Assembly: GCA_933228895.1 (NCBI GenBank)
Contig: OW121846.1
Span: forward strand, 45,464,107-45,528,106
Source: Platycnemis pennipes
Lineage: Eukaryota; Arthropoda; Insecta; Odonata; Platycnemididae
Reading direction: 5' to 3'
Length of the DNA: 64,000 nucleotides
Both the position numbers and the translations under genes were made by a program. The notes beneath the pieces were generated by a model. The model was not told the DNA's origin. It worked only from the letters and a program-made list of their open reading frames with translations, and ran no database searches. Shown here piece after piece: positions 1 through 11,964 of this stretch (positions are counted from its first letter, which is position 1; the number at the start of each line of letters is the position of its first letter).

Positions 1-44
1 GCTAAAAAAACTATCAAGGCCTCTATCACCACAACATCCAATTT

Positions 45-200
45 CCCAAAGTAACTGAAAAAGTAACTTTTAACGTAAAAGTTACTTTTTTTAACTTTAA
101 CTTTAATCATTATTTTTTCAGTAAGGTAACTTTTAACTTTAACTAGTTACTTTTTACAGAGATTAAATTTAACTTTAATCAGTTAATTTTTTTGGTAAAT
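45..200. repeat. Degenerate AACTTTAAC / AGTTACTTTTA low-complexity repeat
   Basis: The stretch is built of loosely repeated AACTTTAAC and AAAGTTACTTTT words on both strands. It includes a small hairpin around 62-90, where AAGTAACTTTTAAC is followed by its near complement. It has no coding content. It could be the end of an AT-rich DNA transposon, but the partner end is outside the window or not recognisable. Confidence 0.5.
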
Positions 201-550
201 TTCCCAACTATGATGCGAGTGTTTTTAAGAAGAGTATGGATGTGTAGACGCAGAATCTTTTGCATTGGGCAAAACATACACCGTTTATCGACAATGCCGA
301 GAAGACGCAATGAGAAAATGGCATCGTAGTGGTGCAGGCAACGGAATCCGTTTTGCCCGCAGCGGCACTTTGCCTGATGGAGTGCACTCCGAACACTTTA
401 AAAGCAATCCACCAACGAACGCGGTGCGTCCATTACGCTAGATGTACTATGGACGTCAATGGAGGACCTTGGAAATATCAACGCCCATCAGCCTATGTCT
501 ATGCTAATGAAACTTAACATTTACGAACCTGTGTTTCATTTAACAAGGAA
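201..550 (+). other. Flank, possible 5' untranslated region of the 551-624 exon candidate
   Basis: This is moderately GC-rich for the window, and short reading frames of about 62 codons on both strands overlap each other, which suggests chance. No TATA box or initiator stands out. If the ATG at 551 is a real start, this is where its leader and promoter would lie. Confidence 0.2.
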
Positions 551-624
551 ATGAACAAAATAATTAGTCGATTTCTTCACGCCAGGAGCATCCGAGTTTC
601 TCAATTTCCAAGAGGAGCATACGG
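551..624 (+). CDS. Candidate first coding exon with a mitochondrial-type presequence
   Basis: An ATG in the context AAGGAAATGA opens a 24-residue frame reading MNKIISRFLHARSIRVSQFP and then four more residues. It ends at CGG|GTGAGT, a strong 5' splice site at 625-630. The peptide has four Arg, one Lys and one His, no Asp or Glu, and alternating hydrophobic residues, the usual make-up of a mitochondrial targeting presequence. The exon would end in phase 2 (codon bases GG). The exon candidate at 52026 starts with the one base (C) needed to complete a Gly codon, so the two could be joined in frame. The protein family is not recognised, no promoter is evident, and a short open frame before a GTGAGT can arise by chance. 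Confidence 0.25.
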
Positions 625-1127
625 GTGAGTTTCTGTGCTATTTGAAACTTATTTCATCAGTGACTTGAAAGTGCCGGTGGGATAGTGAGTGATGGTAAAA
701 CCTCGATGTTTTGGTTATTTAAAAGGAGAGACGGTGGAAATAGTTAAGGGCCTAGTTTAATCTACGCGTGCATCATATCCTTCAATCCACCTATATGGAG
801 CGTGGTAGGGGGTGTAAGGTCACAATCGTGTTTGACGTAGTTCGTTTATAATGCACTAAATCTTATCATCGTCTAAAGAGAAGACTTCTATGGAGTCATA
901 TGGGATTGGTAACTCTTAGCGTTTGTACGGTTGCAGATATTGCAACGGAAGAAAAAATATTGGAATCTATCCGGGACGGAATAATTTGCCTAATGTTATC
1001 CGTGTCATCCAATTTGTCGACATAATATCGGATTTCAATAATGCTCTCGATCTCTCGGAAGAAATCCGGCAACTCTAGTAGTTCTCTGATAACGTATTTA
1101 TATAATAATGAGTAAAAATTTTTTGTA
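625..1127. other. Non-coding; minus-strand frame of 94 codons runs into the next repeat
   Basis: No plus-strand gene is seen. A minus-strand open frame of 94 codons spans 896-1180. Its start lies inside the Penelope-like repeat at 1128-1318 and it continues leftwards out of it, so it may be leader or coding sequence just inside a decayed Penelope-like element. I could not match it to a reverse transcriptase or GIY-YIG domain. Confidence 0.3.
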
Positions 1128-1318
1128 TACTCCGAACTTGAATAAAAACACGACCAGTTTAATCCGGTTTCAATCCACATTTTAATAAAAGCACGACCGG
1201 TTTCATCCAGGAGAGGACATTATCACCCGATGATGTCCACTTGTGGATCACCTCATGATTTTCTCTTGTGAATAAAACCGGTCGTGTTTTCATGAAAATG
1301 TGGAATTTACAAAGTTTT
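1128..1318. repeat. Penelope-like inverted terminal repeat (inferred)
   Basis: Two arms of about 33 bp face each other at 1174-1206 and 1272-1304. They share the core CACGACCGGTTT with flanking TTTTATT/CCACATTTT words. A third, direct-orientation copy of the core (CACGACCAGTTT) lies at 1149-1160. Read from the arms outward the core is AAACCGGTCGTG, resembling the GAAAC...GGTC side of hammerhead ribozymes that are known in Penelope-like terminal repeats. The sequence CCGATGATGTCCAC at about 1227-1240, followed by GTGGA, resembles the CUGAUGA box plus stem II. The ribozyme is not intact by eye because the GAAA after stem II is missing on that side. The family assignment is inference. Confidence 0.4.
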
Positions 1319-2586
1319 TATATTCATTGGCATTAAATTTCTGCAAAGTTGAGCCTAACATCGTCTAGAATCTGTTTATCTTTCTTTCCTCGTCTTTTTC
1401 AAGATCCATTTACTTTGTTGCTAGTGAGCAGAAGCTATCCTCATCTAAATTATTTTCTCTTTCTTAATCTCGACACGTAGCTTATCTTGTGCACGTAGTT
1501 TTCCAGAGTATCCTCTGAACCGAGGACATTTCTGGTATCATTCTTTTCCTCCGTAAAATATGCTTGAAGGTTGCCTAATTTATTTGCTAGTAAGCCCTGA
1601 AATCTCGAGATTACCGCACTCCTTTGCTTCTGTATTTTATCTCACTGCCATATTCACTATTCTCCTTACATTCGAGTTACAGTCTATCTTCCTTTTCGCA
1701 TGCTGCTCCTCAAGGAAGGAATTCTCATAGCATGAAGTCATCATAAAGCAATTGAACTTCAAATGAAAATGAAATCGCTCGCATTAGATTAATACGGATT
1801 AGTCAAGCAAACAGAGATGAAATAATGACGACGGACATTAATTAAATTTTTAATTTAAAACATTTTATTAAGTTAATTTTTAAAGAATACAGTTATTATT
1901 TAATCATGCCTGCATCAAATACTACTATTTATAATACATGTTTGTAGTACTTCTCAATTGTTACTTTGCAAATTGGATAAAAAGTAGAACTCGCAATGTG
2001 TCTCCCGTATGATATTCATGGAAATTTCCCGCAAGTTAGGTAGTGTATATATACTTACGTGCATTTGCATAGTGCATATATGGTCACCACTCGCCCCCAT
2101 CCACACTCTGCGGTGGCTTGCCGCGTATTTGGTAGATAAAGATAAGGGATCCTTCCGTACAATCAACGTGTATCTTCTCCCCTATTTTTGTCCCTAAGGC
2201 TTGACATATTTTCAGAGAAACACAGCATATCAGGAAGCGTGCTTTCCGATCCATCTTTTCCCTATGCCACTCTCGCCTTTCCTCTTATGTTAATCCTAGC
2301 TTACCCCAACTAATTCTAGTTTTTCTGCTTCTGTAGATGATTTTCTATATAATCCGTCTCTTTTAAGCCAAACTTCACGTGATGTGATCGCCACATTTTT
2401 GTTGGAGCCTTTAACGAATCTCGGAGAGCGAGTCGAATACGATCAGCTTCTTCAATGCGCGTGGGGACATTTATGGCCTAATAAATGACAATGGCATTAA
2501 GGCCCTGGAATTGTGAGGAAGAAAGAGAATGGAGAGAAAAAGATGGCTAAAGAAAATGAATGAAGATGAAAATAGTTGTAGTTCCT
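1319..2586. other. AT-rich non-coding DNA
   Basis: Short frames of 62-70 codons on opposite strands around 1954-2197 overlap each other and have no family resemblance. I see no gene or clear repeat here. Confidence 0.6.
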
Positions 2587-2825
2587 TGGGGGAGTTGACC
2601 AACAACTGAGGTAATTTGGGCTAGGTAGGTAATTGGGTTAAGGTAGAAGTTACGAGGGAATGGAGGAAGAACGGAGGGAAACCCAGCGTCAGCATTAGCC
2701 TGCCATCAACGAAAGGCACCGGGGGTACCATAGCTTAACGTCTCATCCGACGGACGGAGTACTGGTCCGATTTACCAATGAAAAATCTGCCAGAGCTGGG
2801 ATTTGAATCCTGGCCCTCGGGATGA
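2587..2825 (-). repeat. SINE-A copy, tRNA-derived, decayed
   Basis: This matches the reverse complement of the 337-bp SINE-A seen intact at 40836 and 55940. It carries the tail words GGAGGAAG and AAACCCAGCGTC, the body CATCCGACGGACGGAGTACT, and a degraded tRNA head with GGATTTGAATCC (reverse B box). Confidence 0.85.
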
Positions 2826-3849
2826 TGGTGAAGAAAAAGCAGAATCTGTGGGACAAGGACGAAAGTAACTGGGAAGACTTGGAAGGACGCAGAATAGCCA
2901 GTCGGATATGGTATTATGACGTGATTCGGGGTTCAGTTCTGCCTACCTCACCTCGTCGTACGTGACACCATCTTCTAAAAGATCATCACTCAACCATTCA
3001 TTTGAAAAGAGCAGAAGCCTCCTTTATTGAAAGTCACGTTCAGCTCTAATGCAGTATATACCTGACGATCGTGGGGAGTTGTAATAGGAGTGTAAGGATA
3101 TCTCTTTTCGGAGCGTCCCAAAGAACCACATTAATATTGTTCATCAGCCTTGTAGGTATTTCATTGTTAAGAAAGTCAGAGGGCACGAGTCATTCATGGA
3201 ATTTGTTATATTGTATGACCTCAGGTCTTTGGACAACTGAGATTCCGAGGCTGCTGATTGAACATAATGTTCTCACCGGGCAGTAATGACTGCAGTAATG
3301 TTAACATTAAGAAATAGTGACGGAGAGCATGAGTCACAACGTCTTACCTCAACTTCACCATGAATGACGCAACATCCAAACTTGAAATCATCCCTCAGGT
3401 AGTGCGGGACCGCAGCCGTGTTAAGGCCATAACACGAAGAGAGATACTAAAGAAGATTCTGGGAAGAAAAGAATCGCCATTCAGAATGGAATGATGTGAG
3501 GTATGTGACGCCACTCTGAGCGTGGAATACGTCCTGACGCAATGTGATTCACATTGGTATCTACGCAGTCAGCCTAACATGGGGAATGACGTTAAATATA
3601 TTTTCAGGGATGATCCTGACAGAGTCAGCTTAGTAATAACATTTTTGAAGAACACTGGATCTTTCAATCGTATGTGAATATCATATTTATTATATAATGC
3701 CTGAAAGGCTACCAGTTTTTATGATAAAGGAAACATTTTCAGCGTGTGGATTATGGGGTGCGTGGTGTCTTAATGCATTGGTATGCAATAAGTGCAACTT
3801 CTACTCAGAGTTCCACAAATATAGCAATACAGTAATCCAAACCATATTA
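2826..3849. other. Non-coding DNA
   Basis: A 71-codon frame at 3071-3286 and the start of a 121-codon frame at 3697 show no recognisable protein family. The second runs straight through a transposon end at 3850, so it is unlikely to be a gene. Confidence 0.55.
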
Positions 3850-3904
3850 CAACTGAACACCCTTAATCCGGGAATCCCTAATCCGGGAGCACCCATAATC
3901 CGGC
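3850..3904 (+). repeat. Tigger/pogo-type terminal sequence
   Basis: The sequence begins CAACTGAACACCCTTAATCC and then repeats AATCCGGGA-like words three times at roughly 15-bp spacing. Pogo/Tigger DNA transposons typically have such CAGTTGAAC ends with repeated ATTATCCGG-like subterminal words. No opposite end was found within several kilobases, so this is probably a truncated or highly decayed copy. Confidence 0.5.
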
Positions 3905-4849
3905 AATTTTGCCATCACCAACTACCCGCTACTTTCTGGAAAATGCCGAAAATTTTTACCGAAACATTGCTTCATAACCTGCCGAGATATTATCCCATTC
4001 TTAACTTTAAAATTCCAATTTCCAATGGAAATTTTTACCGACGATTACGAATATCCCATTAGTATTTTACATGAAATTTTGTTCACATGTCGTTATGAAT
4101 AATAAAAGTTAAATGACAATATGTTTCAGTGAATTGGTATTTAACAAGTAATACAAGAAAGGAGGCAAAACATAAGAATACAAAATTTGCAAAATACCTT
4201 GTATTTTGCAAAAATGAACAATTAATTGAACCAATATGATCGATTTTGATCTCTTTGCTCATCGTCATATTTTGTAAACATGTCTATAGATATTTATTAA
4301 ATGATATAGCAGAAATTGCTAAAGAAAACCATACATTCTATTGGATTGAATAAATTTGCCAAATACATTTACACGTTAAAATTTTAATGAATTATCGCCA
4401 ATCTACTTCAATTTATATTGTTTAAGTTGCGCTCATGAAAACATTCAAAGACAAAGTCAGCGGTAGTAAAAGGACATCTATCTGTAATTAAATCGTATAG
4501 TTTATATTCCGTGTAAATGTAAGAAAAAGGTGATTACAGAGAAAACGGTAATATATTTAACAAAATACTTTAATTCGATACCCGTTACCATATCGTTTCG
4601 CACAATTTGTTGCCACGAAAATGATGATTATTGGTCATTTTAACGCCGTTAATGCTTCAACGCTTAAGTTACATTCTATTTCATAATTGATTTTATTATT
4701 TTTATTTAAGTGTAATATGCGCTTTCATGCATCTATTTTATCATATCACGGGTGTAAATGCCCCGGAACCTAACGTCTCTGATCTCCATATCGTACTTTT
4801 CTGAAGTGCCTGCTTATTCCTTAAGGATAAGGATGAGAGGGATGACGGG
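3905..4849. other. AT-rich non-coding DNA
   Basis: No gene is seen. Some of it may be decayed interior of the Tigger-like element whose end lies at 3850-3904. Confidence 0.5.
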
Positions 4850-5090
4850 AAGATATTCGGTAGAGGCATTCCGGGCTTTCTACGGAATTCTCAGGCAGTG
4901 TACGGAATTTTAAACTTTCCTCACAAAATATTCCGTAGAAACAGTGATACGTCACAATTTTCTGCAGAAGTCCTTATGTTGCGTAGACATTTTTCTGTAG
5001 AACTCCGTAGAAAGGGAAAAGTTTCTACAGAAACTATGTAGAATTCCTTACGTTCCGTAAAAAATCTGTACGGAATTTTTCAGCAGGGGA
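4850..5090. repeat. Cluster of TTCTACGGAATT-like words in both orientations
   Basis: At least eight variants of TCTACGGAATT / AATTCCGTAGA occur in about 240 bp, alternating in orientation (for example at about 4878, 4899, 4939, 5007, 5036, 5055 and 5068). Dense subterminal repeats in alternating orientation are typical of transposase-binding regions at DNA transposon ends. No element boundary was defined. Confidence 0.5.
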
Positions 5091-8000
5091 AATACCCAGT
5101 ATCATCCACGAAGAGCTAAGAAGCCTGTTCTACAAGGGTCTGTGCGTTGTAGATTAAGCAGATCGGTTAGAAAACAACAGGTAGCATTAAGAAATGACTG
5201 AAATCGTAAGAATAAATTAAAAAATCATCGCATGATTTCAAATAAGGTTCGGTCATCCGGTATTTTGAAAAAAATTGATATCGGAGTGACAAAACACAAT
5301 TGATCAAAAACTACTGCTTCGGGAAATTTTAACAACGGTTTAAGAAAAAAGAAGCAAAAAGCGGTCATAGTCGCCTCTTGCAGGTTAGGCATCGCACTCG
5401 CATTGAGCACATGCGTCAGTTCGGGCACGGGAACATGTATTGAAATAATCTTGCTGGTGTCATGCCCGCCTCGCGATTGGACACAAGAGACATCGGACCG
5501 CTGACACACCCATGGGGGGGCTGCTACTGCTTTAAGTAGCACCCGCTACACCGTGAAAAGTAACTGCGAGAACTGAGATGAATGTCGTCTGTTAAATTGA
5601 TTCTTTTAAAGCTACGTCGTCCTTTTGCACAGGCATTTTATATCACCAAAAACGCCTTAAAACAGTTAGTCAAAAAGTGCTGGTCGATGCATAATTTTGT
5701 CAGAGAACGTGTTGCACAGCGGGTCCAGTGTGGAATGATTATTTGGTACGTACTCAGAAGTATAGTTTTAGAGGTGTAATTTATATAAGAAAATAATTAC
5801 TATCATTATTAAATATAATCGATTCAATTTTAAATACTTGTACCGAAATTATTGCAAACATTTTTCTCCAAATTCCCACCGCATCTAGACTTCCGAGAAG
5901 CGGCGAATCAAAGAGAAAAAACTACTGCGAGGGTTGGATGCTCCTCCATAATATAATTTACTGGTAGGTTGACAGTACAGTATCCACGCACAAACCAATC
6001 CCATAATACGGGGATATTAGAAATGCTTAGAGCAAACTGAGGTACTCAAGGAAAATTAAATACTTATGCTTCAGAATACGAAAAGAATGTACACAAAATA
6101 TTTTATCGTAGGATTTCCGCCCAAGATTTTAATGGGAACGTTTATTTATTGCCTTATAATTAGAAAAGAGTACAGCTTTCGCTGTGGAACTTTACGGTGA
6201 AGCTTCAGTTAAAACTGTACGTCTGCCAGAAAAAATGTGAAAGCAGAGAAATATATTAGTCATTTTATGTTTCTTCGAAATCAGTTACCGTTTTTTAACC
6301 TAGCCTAGTAGCCAAAGTTTCCTTGCCATTGCTGATAATTTTACATGGATTCTGAACTCCTTGGATAGAGAACTTCAATTTCCATGAAGGAATTTGTGGT
6401 TAGATGAAGCATTGCAAGGAGTGTGGCATTTTGGATAGAGCGGATTTCGTTTGGGATACAGAACTTAATCCTTTAAAAAATCTATTCAAGAGCGACATGC
6501 GACGTGGATACGGCCACCTTAGCCATTTCATAAAGCGTGGTTATTAAGGTGGATACCGATTAGCATTAAATGTTCGACAGACAAGAATCAAAAGATCCAA
6601 CCAGAAGAAATGTAATCCTTGAGCATCGAAAATTTGATTTATTGGCTTGAGTAGCCAAGTCTTTATGACTCAAGATTTTAGAGAATCACATTTTTTTATT
6701 TTAACGGATTCCTTAATAATTGATCGCAATAGGCGTATATATATAACCAATTACATGTACTTGAATTTTCTATACTCCACGTTTTTGAAGAGTACTAATA
6801 ATAAGTTTTAGTATCTGTAGATTACTGGTAACATTTCAGCGCTTGAGTACTCTCAATTGTGGTATCGTCACGATTTTCCCTGAGTCTTAACATGATATCG
6901 TTTTTTCCCTAAGTGTTCAATGAATTCATATGCTATAAGAATTCATCACCTTATTTTAAAATCGAGGATCTACTTCAGAAAGAAACTGTAATATGCTCCG
7001 CAGAATAACATAGTTTGATAGTTTAAGGAAATAATGCAAAAAAGTAATTGGTGCGTACAAAAAGCATTGCGTTGGAATGTTGAAAGGTAAGATATTTCAG
7101 AACGTGGGTACTTGCAGTAAGCCGTAGGGAAGTAAAGAGTTTGAGGGAGCAGAAAGGCAGAATATTAAGATAGTTCATTCGAGTTATGGGGAAAAACTGG
7201 AATAATACATAATGATGCTACCTTGATGATCATGTCAAACTCAAGATAGAGAGATCATATTTTATATATTACAGCTCTATTACGAGTGGTATCTTACTTC
7301 GCATACATTCACGCATATTTTAAACAATAATTTCTTTTCACTCTTTCACGGTTTTTCACTCAATACGCATTAACAAAAAAAGAGCTCGAATTGGTGCACA
7401 ACGAAAAGGAAATACTTTGATTATTAGCGAAATACACAGGTTACAAAAAAACTAAGATGGAGGCTTCATGTGCAACATCCGGAGTTATCCAGAGTCAAAT
7501 TAATATCGCAATTCAAATTATATTCTCGTGTAGTAATAATTGTTTTTTCTAACTATGAAGTTGTTCCAATTTAAAATAGTTTGATACTTGTTTTTTGGTT
7601 TTATATCCATATTTCAAAAGGCTAGTCTTTCATGAAGAGGGTTCAAGTACCTTTGAACAGGTGGGGGGAGTCATATTTTTTTTAAACATCCCTTTCATGT
7701 TTTTGTTCAGGTTTTCGTTCCAAACAATTTTAAATTCCAACAAATAAGAATAATTTAAAACATTAATTTTATAATTAGTAGCAATGTGGCCATTTTACCT
7801 ATATACTATAAATGATTGGTTAGCTTAAAATTTCTACAAGAAACTAAATGATATTTTAGTACGTTTTGTATCACAACAACTCAAATTCATGCTTATTTTC
7901 AACACAATTAGTAAATATGCTAGCTTGCTTAAATCAGAATTGCAGATAGGCGTAGGCAAGAGAATGTATGAAGTCTTAGAAAGTTTGAGAGATATGCTGC

Positions 8001-8349
8001 ACATGCCAATCAGTTTTTCTGGTCATCATCAGCTACTGAACCCAAATTCAATTTTATAGAGCTCTGGTACTTCATAAAAATGGAAATACCCACTACTACT
8101 GAGTAGGGGTCTGTGTCATGTATACAAAACAGTTTTTACTGATACTGCATTCTGGACATAATTTCTTTTTTTCCCCTCAAAACTGGTTCTCCTCAAATAA
8201 CACATTAAAGACTCTAAATCTTTTTTGTATCCTGCACAATGTACCACCTAACGTGGATGAACCTGTAAAATTATAAGGGTTTCCATTGGACATGAGTTAA
8301 CTTGGAATAAATATACCATTGGTGTCTGTAGTAAGCTGCCTAAATCATT
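5091..8349. other. Non-coding DNA with no recognised gene
   Basis: A minus-strand frame of 105 codons at 5225-5542 and a plus-strand frame of 65 codons at 5582-5779 are the longest. Neither shows a known domain, splice signals or biased codon use. The rest is AT-rich with frequent stops. Confidence 0.55.
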
Positions 8350-8740
8350 GTAGCTTATGAGGAAAATTAAACCACTGAGACCAAATAATTACTTATATGA
8401 TGTAAACATGCATATTATCATTCTCACAATTGTATGGCCTTGATTTATAAGGCAACTCAAGTGGTGGAAAGAATATGTTTTCTATGTAAAAAAGGCTGTG
8501 AGATTAATAACAGGTGCTGCTGTTTAATATTTTTGTCAACCACTAATTGTCAAAAGTGGTATTATGAAAATATGTGGTGAAAAAGTATTTCAAGCGTTGA
8601 TCAAGATCCAAATGAAGGATATCCTAAATTTATTTATAAGGTCTGATGTGCACCAGTATGGTACAAGAAATATATTTAAAATGAACATAAGTTTTCATAG
8701 GCTTCCTAAATCTCAAAATAATATTTAAAATAATAAGTTA
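8350..8740 (+). pseudogene. Decayed non-LTR retrotransposon, 3' end of reverse transcriptase ORF
   Basis: The plus-strand translation reads like the C-terminal thumb and tail of a Jockey/CR1-group reverse-transcriptase ORF. LRKIK comes first (about 8360), then GNSSGGK, then after a frameshift near 8470 KKAVRLITGAA, a single stop, and an open stretch ending near FHRLPKSQNN. The order LRK, LWGNS, KxAVRxITG, YGTRN and HRLxKSQ is the usual one for this tail. At least one frameshift and one stop are present, and the polymerase core is missing. The copy is therefore dead, with its upstream part lost or decayed beyond recognition. Confidence 0.65.
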
Positions 8741-10850
8741 CATGAGACAGCCCAATATATGGACATGCCTAAGCTCAAAATTACCCGTCAGTATTGATTT
8801 ATTCCACACTGGAATACTTTGATGGTGCAAAAATGACCTTAGATGTAAAACCACCCTAAAACCAAAACCTGATGTGCGGAATGTCTTAGGGAAGCAGGGC
8901 TAAGAAGTCACCAATTAAGCCATAGAAAATAATCTGTACATTTATTTCTTGAAATCTTAAGGAAGACTATCTATTTCAAGAAATGTGGCATATCCCTAAA
9001 TGTTGATGGCTTAGCAAAGTTGCAAATAATTTGTTACGGGAAATAAAAAAAATGAATTTCCTCATGATTTTCATTGTACGAACCTCAGGATTTCTTAAAA
9101 ATACTAGCTAAGAATTTAAGTTTCAATCTTCCAAGTGAAATAGAATTATTTCATTATTTAAATGACCTGATCCTATCTCTTGTCTGTTTTGTGCTGGAAA
9201 TGGAATTCAATATGATGCTGTAATCATAAGCAGTGGTGTATCTCATATAACCCTAATGAAGCATGATTCACGGCCACTGTGTAACCTCATAACCTCACTG
9301 CTGTTGCTGATTGTAATGAGTGTTCCATACGAGGTTACCCTGGGTTCATGGTTACCCTGTTTATCCTCCACTATTAATCAGAGCTGATGTATCACCTGTT
9401 TCAGCTATTATAAGCTAAAGTTCGGAATTCCGGATGAAAATGTCTACAACTAACATTGTTGAGGTCGATGAAAAATGTATTTTTGATGAAGCACCAGCTC
9501 AATTTAAAAATATATAATGGCTAACACATCCTCTTCGTAAACTTCATGATATTGAATTGCATATACTAGTTATTCACACACCTAGGTACACATGAAGATT
9601 ACTGAAGGCGTCACTTTGTGGAGTAGTTTCATCTCCATTAAAAAGAATAAAAGACTAACATAGCCTCATATAAATAGTACAGAGTATTATGGCAATCGGG
9701 TGGTTTATACTCTGTGAGTTTTTTAATTCTTTATAATGGAGGCATAATATTAATAGTTGAGGGCAACAGGTTGTCGCTCTGAAGGTGCCATCATTTTTCA
9801 ATGATGAAATATAATTACTTATTAGCCATGATAGGTTAATTACGACAATACTTTGTTTATCTTACAGATTACAGATATTCTTTAGATTAGTAGTATACGA
9901 AGGGTTAAAATATTTTTGATTTTAAAAAGTTTACAAATTTCAGTTTTTCCTAATGTCCACTAGTGTTAAAACAATTGAATAAGTTTCTCCTTTATTATTA
10001 GTTAAACCTAAACCTAAACGGTTTGACGGGTTCGTCGATGACGAAGGTCATCAACACCACGCATAATCTAATTGCATCTTTGAAATACCCTATGGTTCAT
10101 ACGGAATCTTTGTCAGTCATTATATGATTAAAATTAGGGATTATTAGGCATGGTTAAAAAAATCATGCATGCGTTGAGGTAAAATTCCTTATTCTATTTC
10201 TCGTAGCCACTCAGGCGAGCCTTGAAATCGCCGGTAGTGAGTAAGTGACGAGAAATCCCGTGATGCCGTTAATTGAAAGAATTTGAGGAATAATGTAGTT
10301 TGAACAATTTTTTCAGCAGTGATCAACCGTGGTATCTTGATTAAGGTGATACTTCCACAAAGCTACGTCTAAAATTATCAACTTAACCTAGAGCGCTTGT
10401 ATCGCAGAAAAGGCGAAATTGTGCATCATATTGTTTAAAAAGTTTCATGTTGCATCGTTGATTAAGCCACTTGAATGTTTATATCACATTTCTTGGTAAT
10501 TACCGTTATGGTGCAACTTATTTTATCATTTGATAACGTTTGTGGAAGAAACTAAGACTGGTCTGAACGTGATTTATAGCAGTGCCTTTAGCACCGATCT
10601 CAGTACTGCAATGGTTCTGCTGTCTTGCACGCTCAAGCTTTTTCATCAGTGTTCCACGAGTGAGATAAAGCGGAAGGTGCCGGACTGCCAAACGAAGCCG
10701 GTTTCTTTCATGCTAATGGATACTTGAAAGCTTTCCATTAACCAAGGCTTATGAATGATGACAGAGATCAGGAATAGGACAAAAGCTTGTAAAGTTATGA
10801 GTGACTACTCATAAGAATGTAATACCTCTTTAACCAATCAAACCAGAGTA
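8741..10850. other. Non-coding DNA
   Basis: A 25-codon frame at 9434 and a 65-codon frame at 10530-10727 are visible without family resemblance. A short duplication of GGTTACCCTG lies near 9333-9361, and AAACCTAAACCTAAACGG at about 10003 is too short to call telomeric. Confidence 0.55.
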
Positions 10851-11095
10851 TCGGATTGACGTGGTGCGTGGAGTACTGGCATACCATTCTAAGGGCCCGA
10901 GTTTGAATCCCGAAACTGACAGATTTTTCATCGGTATACCTGTTCCTTAACTGATTATAATGTGCAGATCCCTACGAGGGCAGCACACCGTCCGTCGGAT
11001 GGAACTTTAAACCGTGGATATTATGTCGCCATTCATTAAGACTAAGCTGATGAAAACACCGGGTTTTACTCTATCCTTTCTCCACTATCTTTTAT
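10851..11095 (+). repeat. SINE-A copy, decayed, head-first orientation
   Basis: The order is tRNA-like head (GAGTTTGAATCCCG), ATTTTTCATCGGTATACC, ACCGTCCGTCGGATGGAAC and CACCGGGTTTTACTC. This is the forward order of the SINE-A consensus. Many substitutions suggest an old copy. Confidence 0.8.
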
Positions 11096-11164
11096 CTTTT
11101 TTTAAATTGTGAAGTTTATACCAGAATATAATAGCTAATCCTTTTATTACATGATATCTAATGG

Positions 11165-11215
11165 ATGTTTGGTGAATTCACCCCCTGCCACACGCCTTTA
11201 TGGTGGTTCATAGTG
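11165..11215. repeat. Short interspersed motif shared with 27471 and 38482
   Basis: CCCCCTGCCACACGCCTTTA followed by TGGTGGTTCA matches, in reverse complement, sequences near 38482-38522 and 27471-27503. The function is unknown. It may be a conserved fragment of a longer repeat. Confidence 0.5.
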
Positions 11216-11579
11216 TATCGTGTAGATGTAGATGTAAGTTACTTGTAAAATTTCCGCCGCTGACCATTAACCCACTTTTTCCAAATAGCGTAAATCAGCT
11301 CAACATTCAGTCGCTTTCCCCAAATAACTACATCTACTACTACTGAATAATACTACTCTCAGTTTTTCAAGTTAATTGAAAAACTTAAATGACACGGATT
11401 CGAACCTGGCTCTGCAGACACAGGTCTAACTCCTCAGTGCAACATCGGGACACATGTGAGTGATAAATGGAAGTAAAAAAACAGTTGGACAGAGAGATAT
11501 AAGAATTTGTTTTATCCCAAGCACATTTTATGACTAAACGCAAATAAAGTTTTATTCCTTCAAAAAAATTACGTCTAGG
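11216..11579. other. Non-coding with a possible relic tRNA-like head
   Basis: GGATTCGAACCTGGCTCT at about 11398 resembles a reverse B box of a tRNA-derived SINE head on the minus strand. The rest shows no recognisable features. Confidence 0.35.
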
Positions 11580-11815
11580 CCATTTACGATAGCTGGATAG
11601 GTGGGTAAATTTGACGGGAATGAAGGAAGAATGGAGAGATACCCTTCAGCGGTATTTGTCTAATCTCAACAAAATACACCAAAGAGTGCACGATTTAACA
11701 TCCAATCCGACGGAGGGTGTAGTGAACCTGAAATGTATTTCACACAGCACAGTATAGCACTGAAAACTATCTCCCAATGCCGGGATTTGAACCCGGATCC
11801 TCAGGATGGGAGATA
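11580..11815 (-). repeat. SINE-A copy, decayed
   Basis: It is tail-first in plus-strand coordinates, with GATAGGTGGGTAAATTTGAC, GAAGGAAGAATGGAGAGATA, a CATCCAATCCGACGGAGG body, then TGCCGGGATTTGAACCCGGA as the reverse B box. Confidence 0.85.
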
Positions 11816-11964
11816 AACAATTTTGTCTTCAACAAAATGATGTGCTCACTGCTGGTGACGTATAACCCTCTGACGAAGTGTAACATGAAGATTCATGTGT
11901 ACGTGAAGAGGTATCGGTTACTCTACCCTACTGAAGCCTATGGACATCCGCATGTAATGGGGTC

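Noticed and set aside
3697..4062. 121-codon plus-strand frame
   Set aside because: It reads through a Tigger-type terminal repeat, whose repeated AATCCGGGA words account for part of the openness.
4850..5090. CRISPR-like array
   Set aside because: The words are short, degenerate, in both orientations and without regular spacers, and the DNA is eukaryotic.
5225..5542. 105-codon minus-strand frame
   Set aside because: No family resemblance, a low-complexity Phe run and ordinary composition.
10003..10022. Telomere-like AAACCTAAACCTAAAC
   Set aside because: Only two to three units, and not the five-base arthropod TTAGG repeat.
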